Source: Malurus cyaneus samueli (taxonomy: Eukaryota > Chordata > Aves > Passeriformes > Maluridae). From it: a DNA stretch of 64,000 nt. Every line of letters starts with the position of its first letter. Positions within the stretch are counted from its first letter, which is position 1. This document shows positions 11,488 to 21,551 of this stretch, piece by piece. Below the pieces are notes generated by a model. The model had not been told where the DNA came from and ran no database searches. It saw only the letters and a program-made list of their open reading frames with translations. The position numbers and the translations under genes are program-made. Location of the stretch: positions 24,983 to 88,982 of the forward strand of contig VKON01004058.1 of assembly GCA_009741485.1 (NCBI GenBank). Direction: 5' to 3'.

Positions 11488-11587
11488 AGTTTTGTAAAGC
11501 TGAGCCCTCAGGCGGTTGGAGCCATATTCCAGCTTCCTCTGCTCTTCCTCCCGCTTCTTCCTCACCTCGGGGAGCTGCTCGTAGATC
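11488..11587 (-). CDS. ALMS1: ALMS1 exon, core of C-terminal ALMS motif
   Basis: This 100-base exon reads IYEQLPEVRKKREEEQRK, then LEYGSNRLRAQLYKT, nearly identical to the human ALMS1 segment IYEQLPEVQKKREEEKRR..SYRLRAQLYKK. The acceptor is CTCCCCCTGCAG and the donor is ACT followed by GTGAGTGCC, both strong. One leading base completes a codon from the previous exon and the exon ends in phase 0, matching the last exon. The charged KKREEEQRK stretch is helical in character. The exon that should precede it (the middle of the ALMS motif) is not found, because the DNA upstream (12,010-14,958) is abnormal. Confidence 0.95.
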
Positions 11588-11661
11588 CTGCAGGGGGAGA
11601 GAAGGCACAAATTGGGATTTGGAACTGCCTGATACTAAAAAAATACCCTGGGGACCCTGGC

Positions 11662-11930
11662 AGGGTACAACACATCCAGGGGTTTGTTTCATACACTGCA
11701 TTCCAGGAGATATTTTGTGCAATCACACATCCAGGGGTTTGTTTCATAGGCTATATTAGAGGAGGTATTTTGTGCAATCACACATCCAGGGGTTTGTTTC
11801 ACAGACTGTACAAAATATCTCCTGGGATGTACAACCACACATCCAGGGGTTTGTTTCATACACTGTGCATCCCAGGAGATATTTTGATCAATCACACATC
11901 CAGGGGTTTGTTTCATACACAGTGCAATGC
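11662..11930. repeat. 55-57-bp minisatellite, 5 copies
   Basis: Copies start near 11,671, 11,726, 11,781, 11,838 and 11,895. Each contains CACATCCAGGGGTTTGTTTC followed by a variable CCAGGAGATATTTTGTGCAA. It lies about 75 bases upstream of an ALMS1 acceptor, on the intron's 3' side. Confidence 0.92.
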
Positions 11931-12009
11931 CGCAGGAATAAATTATTTGGTGGTTTGTAAAACAATCATTTTACAGTGCTTGATTCTTTGTAGGATTGGA
12001 CAAAGTAAG

Positions 12010-14958
12010 CTCTGAGGCGAGAACCTCCTGTCCATCCGTCCGATCATCAAGAAGCAGGAGGTAATGCCCAGGCGGGACAACATGGATCAAGGTAGGGCGA
12101 ATCACGATCAGGCACGTCTAACGGTGTCAGACCTATTGGGGGGATAATTCCTAGTGCTTGACAAGTCAGAAGGTCAGGCTCAATCACACTCAGAGCAGGG
12201 CTGTTAATGTTATGTACCCACAGGCTGGATCAGGAGGGGCTCTATCCTCAAGCAGCAGGGCCTCTAATTCCCGGAGGCTGAATCAGGCTCATCTCGGGGA
12301 AGTAAGACGAGGGTAATTCCAGGTCTGGTACTCATAGGCTCATAACTGCGATGAGTGGAGAGTAAATCTTCGCGGACAGCATGGATCGAGAGCTAGCGGA
12401 GCAAAGAATACCAACTCAGATTGAAAATGGCAGAGACAGAGCAATGGAAACCCGAGTACAGATCCTGTGACATGATATTACCACCAGGGGTTCAGGCTCT
12501 GCCATCTCTGAGTCCTGGCCCAGCCCTCCCATCCCATTCACAACAAAATTCAGTTGCAAATAATTCCTATTTTTTTATTGCCTTCTCAGTGCCCTCTGCG
12601 CACAGGAATCACAAGGGTAAATGCACTGTAAGTGGTTTCTGAGTCAATTCTTGGAAGAGAGAAACTGCAACTTTGAGCGTGATCCTGAGTACTCATCATT
12701 GAGAATATTAACAACGGTAGTGTATAGAAAGATCTGGCGTAGCGACATACAGAGAAGTGGGATTAATGATTTCCTTACATTTGGTTCCACGATCACAACC
12801 ATACAAGTAATGTTAGAGCCTATTAGTCTATGTTCACATAAGGTGAAGATCTGCATTAATACATGGCATAGGAACACCACAAAGCCTTCATTTCCTGGTT
12901 TGGCGTTGGCGAGAGATTGATCTGCTATCCCTGCCATGCAAACACAGCACCTCTTAGACCACCGACACATATTGAAGCATCTATACTATCTAACATAAAC
13001 ACTCGCGAGTATGCTCTCAGTTAGGTCCCTCAACTCTTGTATCTAAAGAGTCGGCTATGCATGGTCAATTATTCTGCGTCCATCTAGTTCAACTTATTAT
13101 CTCGCCAGTCCGTGCTGCAACCAAGATAGGCCCACTGAATGTGTCCCTGCGCCAGAGCAGTGAGAGTTACTATCCTTGCGCTTTATACCACTCCACATGC
13201 TAGTGGACTGCAGCAACGCATCATTATTGACATGAGAGTCTAGAGATTGACTATCTTCATCTTGAGAGCGAAGAACAGGCACAGAAAGAGTACCGAAGAG
13301 AATAGCTTTAGTAACGAGAAATTACCTTCTTATCCAAAGAGTACTCTTGATTGTTTTCTTCATAGAATTTCCATGCCAAATTTCAGGAACGCAAGTCTTC
13401 AATGACACTCCTCGGAACAATAGCCAACAAGAATCCGACGCAATCCCACACATTGCAGTAAAACCTTTCTATATCTGCACCTTCGAGAAAATTTGAAAGG
13501 TGGCCTAGCATCTTCTCAGTATCTAGCTCAGCCCTTGCATCGTGTGAAAGGCTCAGACACCAGACGCAAGCAAGATGAACTGCCTTTCAAAGACTGCTCA
13601 TTATGAGGCACCTATTCCCTCCCCAGGACACTGATCCACCTGAAACAGAATTCCCTGCAAATTTTACTTTTAGATCTTGCATCATTTCCATGCCATCATC
13701 AGCTGGGGACAAGGCTAATCCATGGTTCTTATAACAAAACATATGATAAGGTGTTATGTCGCTTGCATATCGTGTGAGAAAGACCCTAAAGGGAAAAATG
13801 AAGAAGCGAAACGACGACGGAGCCAGATCTTGTACACACGGTCATAGTCGTCTCGTCTTAGATTATCCATAGATCAATGAGCGAGTGCGCAACATTCCAT
13901 CAGAGTAACAGTGGACGTCGGCGTAATAGATAAGTTCTGTCTAGAGACTCAGAGGTCAAGTCTTCTCAAGTTATATCAATACAGATATGCTCCGAATGTA
14001 TATCTAGATACATACTAAATAGCACAGGGCACTAACTAATGCACCCATGATGACCTCGCGTGATGATAAGGAAGGCAAGCCGCCTGAAGTATAAACCAGG
14101 TCAACACATACCCATCCTATCAAGTCCTCAATCTCGGTCGCAAGAATGCATCATTGACAGGAAGGTCTCACCACACCCAGCATTGCCGTCTGCGCGCGTT
14201 TGGATTTAGCCGCTGAGCTCGATCAAGCCTGACATAAAACAGGGAACTGAGCTTGTGAATCAGACCCAAAGTCTCACTGTCTGTCACTGCTAGTACACAT
14301 GCACTCCTTTCCCCGGGCGCCTGAGCTATGCGTCTAGCACTGCTGACCCTCCTCGCCCATATATAGCAGGTTCATGTTGTGAAAGCCTAAACCTCGATGC
14401 TTTTATGGACATTTATATGCTAGCAGTTACCAAGGTCCCTCTTGGCGATGATTTCCAGCACAACAAACTCCCTAGTGTATTCTCCTACATCTTGTCCTCC
14501 AACTAGGCTTGTGTAAATTCCTTGGGTTATTTTTGGGGTACTAATTAGCTGTGCAGTAGAAATCATATTATACAACTGGTAATGAGCAAAATCTCAGACA
14601 TACTGATACACCAACCAAACCTTGGAAAAATTGTATTAGCTCAGACTCGATACTCCCTTATGTCGCATTTAATTTTTTTTCCTGAGAAAGAAAAAAGCCC
14701 TACATAGAGAGCTCTTCTGCAAACCGAAATGAGATTCAATTGACAACAGCATGTCAGTTGTGTTCTCGACAGTCTAAGTGAGCAAAGACTAGTTAGCTCA
14801 TGCACCAGCATCCGCATCCATGCGAATCTCACTCATCACCGGCGCGGCGTCTCCGTCAGTGGTGCACAGACTGAGAAGGAATCTGCAGAATAGACGATCT
14901 GCCTGTGGAAGAACCGCTGAAATGTTTCAGGCTCAGCCGTGTGGTCACACAAGAAATC
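12010..14958. other. Aberrant low-quality or foreign segment inside ALMS1
   Basis: From about 12,010 the texture changes. CpG and rare words are scattered evenly, homopolymers are scarce, no CR1 or minisatellite is visible, and short stretches that look like normal intron (12,420-12,650; 13,600-13,740; 14,435-14,640) alternate with random-looking sequence. At 14,958 it abuts the middle of an ALMS1 codon run and replaces the rest of that exon. This fits unpolished long-read gap filling or a misjoin rather than true divergence. No gene was recognised. Confidence 0.6.
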
Positions 14959-15000
14959 CGAGCGGGAGATGAAATCGGGACGATGCAGGGCCAGAGCCTC
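14959..15000 (-). CDS. ALMS1: ALMS1 exon, start of ALMS motif (truncated)
   Basis: After the acceptor GTGTCCCCAG the exon reads EALALHRPDFISRS, matching the start of the ALMS motif (human ESLQFHRPDFISRS). The family continues with a GER-KRLKLIVQERK-type helix. Here the similarity stops abruptly after the SRS codons and the DNA changes character, so the rest of this exon and the following exon of the motif are missing from the window. The exon begins in phase 0. The break is most likely an assembly error, because both flanks of the motif are intact and conserved. Confidence 0.85.
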
Positions 15001-15059
15001 CTGGGGACACACAGAACACCCAAAGTGGCCCTGTGAGAGGACCCAAAACAGCCACCAAG

Positions 15060-15645
15060 AGCCCAGAACATGGAACAGATCCCATTGGAACCAGCAACCC
15101 CAGAACATGGAACAGATCCCATTGGAACCAGCAACCCCAGAACATGGAACAGATCCCATTGGAACCAGCAACCCCAGAACATGGAACAGATCCCATTGGA
15201 ACCAGCAACCCCAGAACATGGAACAGATCCCATTGGAACCAGCAATCACCCAGAACATGGAACAGATCCCATTGGACACCCGATAACGCAGACAGAACCA
15301 GCACGAGAACATGGAACAGATCCCATTGGAACCAGCAACCCCAGAACATGGAACAGATCCCATTGGAACCAGCAACCCCAGAACACGGAACAGATCCCAT
15401 CATAACCAGCAACCCCAGAACATGGAACAGATCCCATGGCGTACCACAGAACAGATCCAACCCACCCAGAACATGGAACAGATCCCATTGAGACCAGCCC
15501 CAGCATGGACATCCATGGAACCAGAACCAGACATGGAACAGATCCCATTGGAACCAGCAATCCCAGAACATGGAAAGCAGATTTCCCATCATGAACCAGC
15601 AACCCCAGAACATGGAACAGATCCCATTGTAACCCTGGGTGTAAC
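15060..15645. repeat. 37-bp minisatellite, about 16 copies
   Basis: The unit is CCCAGAACATGGAACAGATC followed by CCATTGGAACCAGCAAC. The first copies (15,068, 15,105, ...) are nearly perfect. Copies degrade toward the right, with insertions such as those near 15,280-15,300. It lies directly upstream of an ALMS1 acceptor. Reading frames of up to 268 aa across it are repeat translations. Confidence 0.93.
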
Positions 15646-15881
15646 ATAAAATCCCCCTAATGCCGGGTGGGTGCTCAGAGACCTGGTTTAACAGCCAGGA
15701 AATCAACTGGGCAGAAAGGAAAAAAGCTAAAATAATAATAAATAAAAACAAAAGCTTATTTTAGTCTCATAGTGTGTACATCTCAGCATTATTTCTGCTG
15801 GAAACCAGCATGGTGTGGTGTTAGGTTCATTCCCTCTGGCTCCTGAAGCCAAATGATTTAACCCCTAAAATATCAGAGCAC
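15646..15881. other. ALMS1 intron, unique AT-rich sequence
   Basis: Unique intronic sequence with an A-rich stretch near 15,720-15,760. Nothing else is seen. Confidence 0.5.
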
Positions 15882-16066
15882 GTCAAATATTGGGGAAATG
15901 TAGTGCTGCTGCTCCTCCCAGTTCTTCTCTCGCAGAGGTTCCCTCCAGGGTTTGCTGCTGCTCCACGGCTCAAACCAGGATGGCCCAGGGCCACCAGTGC
16001 CACTGGATTGGTTTTCTTTCCTCGATTCACATTTCAAATCCTCTGCCTGGACAAGCCACGGAGCCC
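15882..16066 (-). CDS. ALMS1: ALMS1 exon with paired WF-P / PWREPLRE motif
   Basis: The exon encodes [19 protein letters not shown], then [19 protein letters not shown] and [10 protein letters not shown]. This matches the human ALMS1 segment with [19 protein letters not shown]. Two WL/WF-containing half-repeats are visible, as in mammals. The acceptor TTTTAGCAG is a tandem NAGNAG, so usage may shift by one codon. Phase 1 at the start matches the preceding exon. The 3' end is uncertain. The only phase-0 donor is a weak GAC|GTGCTC at 15,882, and the frame would hit a stop two codons later if it were not used. The human DGRGYLAGPG..RPFVRATLQ stretch that should follow is not seen here. Confidence 0.85.
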
Positions 16067-16880
16067 CTGCTAAAAGAGCACGGGAGAGAAAGAAGATTTG
16101 GAGACAATTCCTGTGAATTTGTTCATCCCAATCCAAAACCAGCAAGTCTTTATCAAACATCGCTTGGGGAAAGCACGGAATTGTTTTGTTTCCAGCTTTC
16201 TCTGTAAATAATTTTTTTTTTCTGGAAATAAACAATTATTTACCAGCAATCACACATTTTAAGGAACCTCTCTGTTGGCCTAAGCCCTGTGGCTCTTTGT
16301 CCATATTTTAGGAGATCAAATGATTTCCATCTCCCAAATGTTAAATGTGTCTCCAGGAACTCAGTTACTCACAGTTTACACACACAGGGATGTGAATACA
16401 TCAGCTGGGATTCTGAGCAGATATTCTGAATTTTCTAAATTAAACCCTTATGAGAGAGAATGATCAGTGCCCACAACAACAACAGTGATGAGTAAGGGAA
16501 ATATTTTTAAACATTTAATTGTGACGTTGTGAAGAGCGGCAGGAATTTAGGAGAGACAAAAAAAAAGAAATACAAACGTCAGGAGACTCCACTAGCAGCC
16601 TAAAAATGCAACTCTCCAAAACAGAGTTGACTTCTTCACAATTTTCACTCAAGTACTCTGGCAAAATCTTCTGGGAAGAGACATTAAGGACAAGTTGGTG
16701 ACCAGTACCGAGGTTAAACACTTTGTATTTTGGAAATTCATGTTAAATATGTGCACAAATCCCAACTCACCTTGTCTGCTCCTCCCCCATAACTGCAATT
16801 CCTGCATGGAGCAGCCCCAGTGGAAATGGCAGCACAGCACAGCTCTGAAGGCACTGAGCTGAAATGTGTCACTGACCAGG
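16067..16880. other. ALMS1 intron, unique part
   Basis: Unique, AT-leaning intronic sequence with a short A-run near 16,560. No exon was recognised. Confidence 0.5.
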
Positions 16881-17250
16881 GGCAGCGGTGACAATGGCAC
16901 TGCCAGAGCTGTCCCCAGTGCTGCTGACAGCCCTGTGGGTGCTGATCTTGTGACAGTGGCACTGCCAGAGCTGTCCCCAGTGCTGTGACAGCCCTGTGGG
17001 TGCTGACCTTGTGACAATGGCACTGCCAGAGCTGTCCCCAGTGCTGTGACAGCCCTGTGGGTGCTGACCTTGTGACAGTGGCACTGCCAGAGCTGTCCCC
17101 AGCCCTGTGGGTGCTGATCTTGTGACAGTGGCAGTGCCAGAGCAGTGTCCCCAGCCCTGTGTGTGTCCCCAGCCCTGTGTGTGCTGACCTTGTGACAATG
17201 GCAGTGCCAGAGCAGTGTCCCCAGCCCTGCTGACAGCCCTGTGTGTGCTG
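16880..17250. repeat. 61-bp minisatellite carrying copies of the adjacent 5' splice site
   Basis: About six units of 61 bases (starts near 16,957, 17,018, 17,079), reading TGGCACTGCCAGAGCTGTCC and CCAGTGCTGTGACAGCCCTG, then TGGGTGCTGACCTTGTGACA. On the coding strand each full unit contains CACAAGGTCAGCAC (or a GATCAGCAC variant), almost the same as the genuine exon/intron junction CAGCAAG|GTCAGCAC at 17,253. The array thus starts at the donor and appears to have grown from it. The reading frame stays open through much of it. Confidence 0.9.
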
Positions 17251-17252
17251 AC

Positions 17253-17462
17253 CTTGCTGCACCAGTCTGTTCCTCCTGGTGCCCCTGTCCAGTGCCCCCG
17301 TGCCCAGCTGACCCCGCTGCTGGTGCCAGGCCCAGGCTGGCGCTGCCCGTCCCGCGGTGCCCGGGGGCTCTGGGAGCTGCTGGCTGCACCTTGGCGTGGG
17401 GAATGTCACCCCAACATCCCGGGTGTTCCTCCTGGTGCCACTGCTGACGATCTCCAGGTGTC
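17253..17462 (-). CDS. ALMS1: ALMS1 exon with TRDVGVTFPTP motif
   Basis: The 210-base exon reads HLEIVSSGTRRNTRDVGVTF, then PTPRCSQQLPEPPG. Human ALMS1 has NLEIVNGAKKHTRDVGITF followed by PTP, so identity is clear. The acceptor is CCCTTCCAG and the donor is CAGCAAG|GTCAGC. It starts with two bases completing a codon and ends in phase 1, agreeing with both neighbours. The second half (AWAWHQQRGQLGTGALDRG) is lineage-specific and Gly/Arg/Gln-rich. The sequence remains open beyond the donor into the minisatellite, so intron retention would add repeat-encoded residues. Confidence 0.92.
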
Positions 17463-18402
17463 CTGGAAGGGAAAAGGAAGCGGGGACAGCTCGTTCCACA
17501 TGTGGCAGGGCACAGAATGGCCCTCACTGCAGTCACATCGCTCTCTGCACCCACCTGAAAAAGCCAAAATCTGACAACCCCACTTCCCCAAATCAAGGAG
17601 AGCTTCCAGTGACTCGGGATTGCTACTACAGGATAATCTGAGTAAAACCAAAGTGGTGAAAAACAAATACCCCAAGCAAAATCTGCATTTATATAGGGGC
17701 AGACATTAAACTTGAATTAACTCTGCCCTACGAAAATCCTTCCCCGATTCAATCCACTTCCACACAAGCATAAAAAATAATAAAACAAAAACAAACAAAA
17801 CAAATAAATAAATAATATAATTAATAAAATAATAAAATATAATATATAAATAAATGAATTGCAGATCTGATGAATAAACCAAAGGCATTACTCAATGTGA
17901 TGATGGGGAGTTGGCGTGGAAATGAAAGCAGCACAGAAACTGCTAATCTGCCACCAAAAAAAAAAAAAATAAAACCTAAGTGCAGAACTGCAAACCGGGG
18001 CCAGGAGCAGCTCGGGACTGAAATAGAACTGAACACCCGAAATACTCGCAGGAAGAACACGAACACTGCAGTTGCCTTCTGAAATAGCATATGCCCACAA
18101 AATCCATTCTGGGAGGAACAGATGCCTCGGGGGAAAAACAATGGATAAAAACAGGCAGTTCACCTTTGCTGCTGTAATGGATCAGAAGCTGAGTGAATAA
18201 ATGTCCAAGTGAGGAAGTTGGTTATTAAAACAGCCCGAGAAGGGCAATTAAACAGCTCATGTTCATCACACAGATCTTCCCTCTCTGAAAGCACTTGCAG
18301 TGAATGGGAGAGCACAGATCCATCACCAGAAACACCAGAGAATGGGCTCCAAGGCCAGGAAAGGCAGAAGGAAATGCAGGAATTCTGGAATTCAGGACTC
18401 AC
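17463..18402. other. ALMS1 intron with A/T-rich microsatellite
   Basis: Unique intronic DNA with an AATAAATAA-type microsatellite at 17,765-17,855 and an A-run near 17,957. No exon was recognised. Confidence 0.55.
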
Positions 18403-18508
18403 CTGCCTGGATGCCCTTGTTCAGCATCCGTGTCCGTCTCTTGGTGCTCAGAGCAGCACTGGGGCCCCAGGAGCTGCTGCTGGAATCCGAGGAGAAGGGG
18501 ATGGTGTG
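18403..18508 (-). CDS. ALMS1: ALMS1 small exon ending MLNKGIQAG
   Basis: This 106-base exon is too short for a long open frame, but it is clear from its product, HTIPFSSDSSSSSWGPSA then TKRRTRMLNKGIQAG. Human ALMS1 has HVISSDSISSSASSF..VHMLNKGIQAG immediately before NLEIVNG. The acceptor is CTGTTTTCCCAG and the donor GCAG|GTGAGTCC. It begins in phase 0, matching the end of exon 21,552-22,867, and ends in phase 1, matching exon 17,253-17,462. The Ser-rich stretch is conserved in character. Confidence 0.92.
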
Positions 18509-18884
18509 CTGGGAAAACAGGCAAGAGAACAGAAACTCCTGAAATTCCAACAAAATGAGCAGAAAACAGGTTTAAAACAGAAAAAAAAGTCATTGCTTTT
18601 TTCCTTATTGCACCTTGATTCCACTGATAGCAGTGTTGGTCCCAGGCTGATCTGTCTCATTGCTGTCTCACACAAAAACCAACCCAGGGCACCTCCTGCA
18701 GCCCAATTAATGAATTAATTCATTAACCATGGTAATTGTGTAGGGAAGAGCTCACTGGGATCAGATTCTGGCCAGCACTGGGCATTCTCCAACTCATTTG
18801 GGATCGTTCAGCTGAAGGGAGAGCTCAGAATCCCTTCCAGGGGCTAAAGGGGTTTAGGAGAGCTGGAGAGGGAATGGGAGTAAA
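18509..18884. other. ALMS1 intron, unique part
   Basis: Nothing recognised. Plus-strand frames here are antisense to the exon or chance frames. Confidence 0.5.
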
Positions 18885-19055
18885 TGAATGTGAGTAAATG
18901 AACCTGTGAGTAAATAAATGTCAATAAATGAACCTGTGAGTAAATGAATGTGAGTAAAATAAACTTGTGAGTAAATGAATGCCAATAAATGAACCTGTGA
19001 GTAAATGAGTGTGAGTAAATGAACCTGTCAGTAAATGAACCTGTGAGAACCCCCC
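18885..19055. repeat. 15-16-bp minisatellite (GTGAGTAAATGAACCT)
   Basis: Alternating GAGTAAATGAACCTGT and GAGTAAATGAATGT words, about ten copies, lie within an ALMS1 intron. Confidence 0.9.
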
Positions 19056-20964
19056 AGCAGCAGCCAGGATGGAAATGCAGAGGTCTCTTCATTCCCTTTT
19101 CTTTGAGTTCTATCATCCCTCAATAGAATTTCAGTTCAATACTAAAAGGAGCCAATTCTGACTCTCATAAACTTGTTTTTTTTTAATTTAATTTCCTCTC
19201 CAGATCCCAGCTCCAGGCACTGCACAGATGTACGGATATGGATTCCTTACAGATAATAGCACATGAGAATATCTGAATTGGGAATGTGTGAATTGGAATA
19301 TGTGCTCAGCAGAAATGTGTAAACTCAGGGAGAACAGCCCCAAAATATCTCCTTGATGTGCACGTGCATCCCAGCTCTGAGCAGCCTCCAATCCAGGAAT
19401 ATTCCTGCTTGGATCACAATATTCCCTGTTTGCCAAGGGCTGCAGCAGCTCCCAGAGGGACAGGAACCAGGAGGGGGAAAAACCTCCCAGGATGGCTCTG
19501 GGAGCCAGAAATTAAATCAACTTAAATAAATAAACTTAAATAAACTTAAATAAACTGAGAGCAAGGTGTGTGGAAGCAGAGCTGACAGTAGGGCTGTTGG
19601 AAAGCTCAGCTCCAAAATACAGCACTCCTGCTCGGGGTGAAGATCTGCCCCTGAGCTGCAGACAATTGCACTAAAAACACAAATAAATCCTGACCTTTCC
19701 TCAGCTAAACTGCCCAGAAATGACCCAAACTGGAATTTTAAATTAAATCTGCTATTTAGCCATCCAATTTCCCTCACTCCTTATTTGAGGGGGCTCATGT
19801 GGGTTTTTTCAGACAGTCCATCCGTCCAAGATGGATTTTTTAAAAGAATATTTCATCAGCAGTTAATAAAAATGAGTTTCTAAAGCCATGGGGGTTCAGT
19901 GAGCCTTTACTAGATTGATTTTCCTAAGCATTAATTCCATTTGTCATCTCACAGGTGATTTTAACAGGTAAAAAAAACACATTTGAGTTTAAAGTTTAAA
20001 TAGACCCTGAAAGATTAATGTTGTGAATGGAATATGGAATAAAATCATTTTAAGTTCTACAAGCATGCTGGAAATGCTGGATCCTAATGCCAGTGTTCTG
20101 ATCAATAGTCCTGATGTTGAAAAGTTCAGGGCACTTTTATTTTACCTTTAAGTAAATGCTATAAATAAAAATATCAAATGAGGTATTTTTAAGCCATTCT
20201 TCACCTTCAAAGAGATTGCTTCTCCCTCGGATTATTTAGCTATTTTCATTATTTTTCAATATTTCATAATTCATTGGCTTGACACAGACTTGGAGTGATT
20301 TGTATAAAATAAAGGAGCTAATTTCAATTCAATGTTAGTAATGATGCCAATTCTGCTTTTCTGGAAATCACAAAAATGAAAGAAATAGTTCAGTATTTCT
20401 CACTCGTTCTGTACTTTGCAGCATTCCTGTGTATTACAGAACACCCAAACTCTGTGATTCCTTACTAAATCCACCAAACCCAGGCTAAATCCCTTTTTAA
20501 AACCATTCTCCTTTCTCCTGCAAAGGGCAACACCAAATTCACCTGAGGGAATTATTCCTTCCCCTTCCCAACAGCTCTGCTGCAGTCTCACCTGAATTCT
20601 CAGCTCTTTAGGGAAGTGCCAAATACAGAAATTGAAAAAGTTCACAGGCAGCCAGACAAAACAATCCCTCCATTTACACTGCCAACAGTGGGAAAATTCC
20701 AACAATAATTGTATTTATCCCATTCTGGGATAGTGGGGCAGGAATTGCTCAATCCCCAAGCTCAGCTCAGCTGAGCCTGCAGTACCCAGAGCAGAACAGG
20801 ACTGGTTCAAGGGAAGGAAAGCCAAGGAAACAGAGCCCAGCCCAGGGTTTAGCACCTTCAGATGCTGCCCTGGCTGCTGGAGGGGCACAGCTTGGTTGGG
20901 GCTGTGGGGAGGGAAGGCAGAGCCCTCCCCTATAAACAACATCCCCTGGGCTTGGGGGAATTCT
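19056..20964. other. ALMS1 intron, unique AT-leaning part
   Basis: About 1.9 kb of intronic DNA, AT-rich between 19,800 and 20,400, with a short AAATAAACTT repeat at 19,510-19,555. No exon or element was recognised. Confidence 0.5.
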
Positions 20965-21245
20965 GAAACAGCAGGGACTGTGCAACAATGGGGATCCCAA
21001 ATAAAACTGTGCAACAATGGGGATCCCAAATAAAACTGTGCAGCAGTGGGGATCCCAAACAACAGGGACTGTGCAGCAGTGGGAACACCCAAACAACAGG
21101 GACTGTGCAGCAATGGGGATCCCAAAAAACAGGGATGTGAGCAGTGGGAACACCCAAAAACAGGGACCGTGACCAATGGCGATCCAAACACAGGCGACTG
21201 TGTAACAGCAGTGGGGATCCCAAACAACAGGGACTGTGCAACACT
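20965..21245. repeat. 31-bp minisatellite, about 9 copies
   Basis: The unit is CAACAGGGACTGTGCAGCAG followed by TGGGGATCCCAAA, with variants such as GGAACACCCAAA. It lies on the plus strand, antisense to ALMS1. Confidence 0.9.
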
Positions 21246-21279
21246 GAGAAAGGTCCTGTGGGGATCATCCTAAGCTGCC

Positions 21280-21550
21280 TTTGGGGCTCAGTGTCCAGAC
21301 ACTTGGGGGTCAGGGACATACATGGGGGCAGGGACAGACACTTGGGGGTCTCAGGGACAGACATGGGGGTCAGGGACGCACTTGGGGTCAGTCACACATA
21401 TGGGGGTCAGTGCCAGATATTTGGGGTCAGGGACACACTGGGGGTAAGTCCCATGGGGGTCAGTGCCGACTACTTGGGGTCCAGGGACAGACATTTGGGA
21501 GTCAGGGACAGACATTTGGGGGTCAGTGCCAGACATTTGGGGGTCAGGTA
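21280..21550. repeat. 20-22-bp minisatellite (GGGGGTCAGGGACAGACA)
   Basis: The array, built on GGGGGTCAGGGACAGACATT-like units, begins immediately downstream (in gene sense) of the donor at 21,552. It is intronic, although the exon's reading frame runs on into it. Confidence 0.88.
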
Positions 21551-21551
21551 C

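Noticed and set aside
15060..15645. CRISPR-like direct repeats of 37 bp
   Set aside because: The copies are contiguous, without variable spacers, in a vertebrate intron, so this is an ordinary minisatellite.
16649..17250. Continuation of the 315-aa minus frame past 17,253
   Set aside because: The frame stays open because of the 61-bp array. Human alignment and the splice phase end the exon at 17,253.
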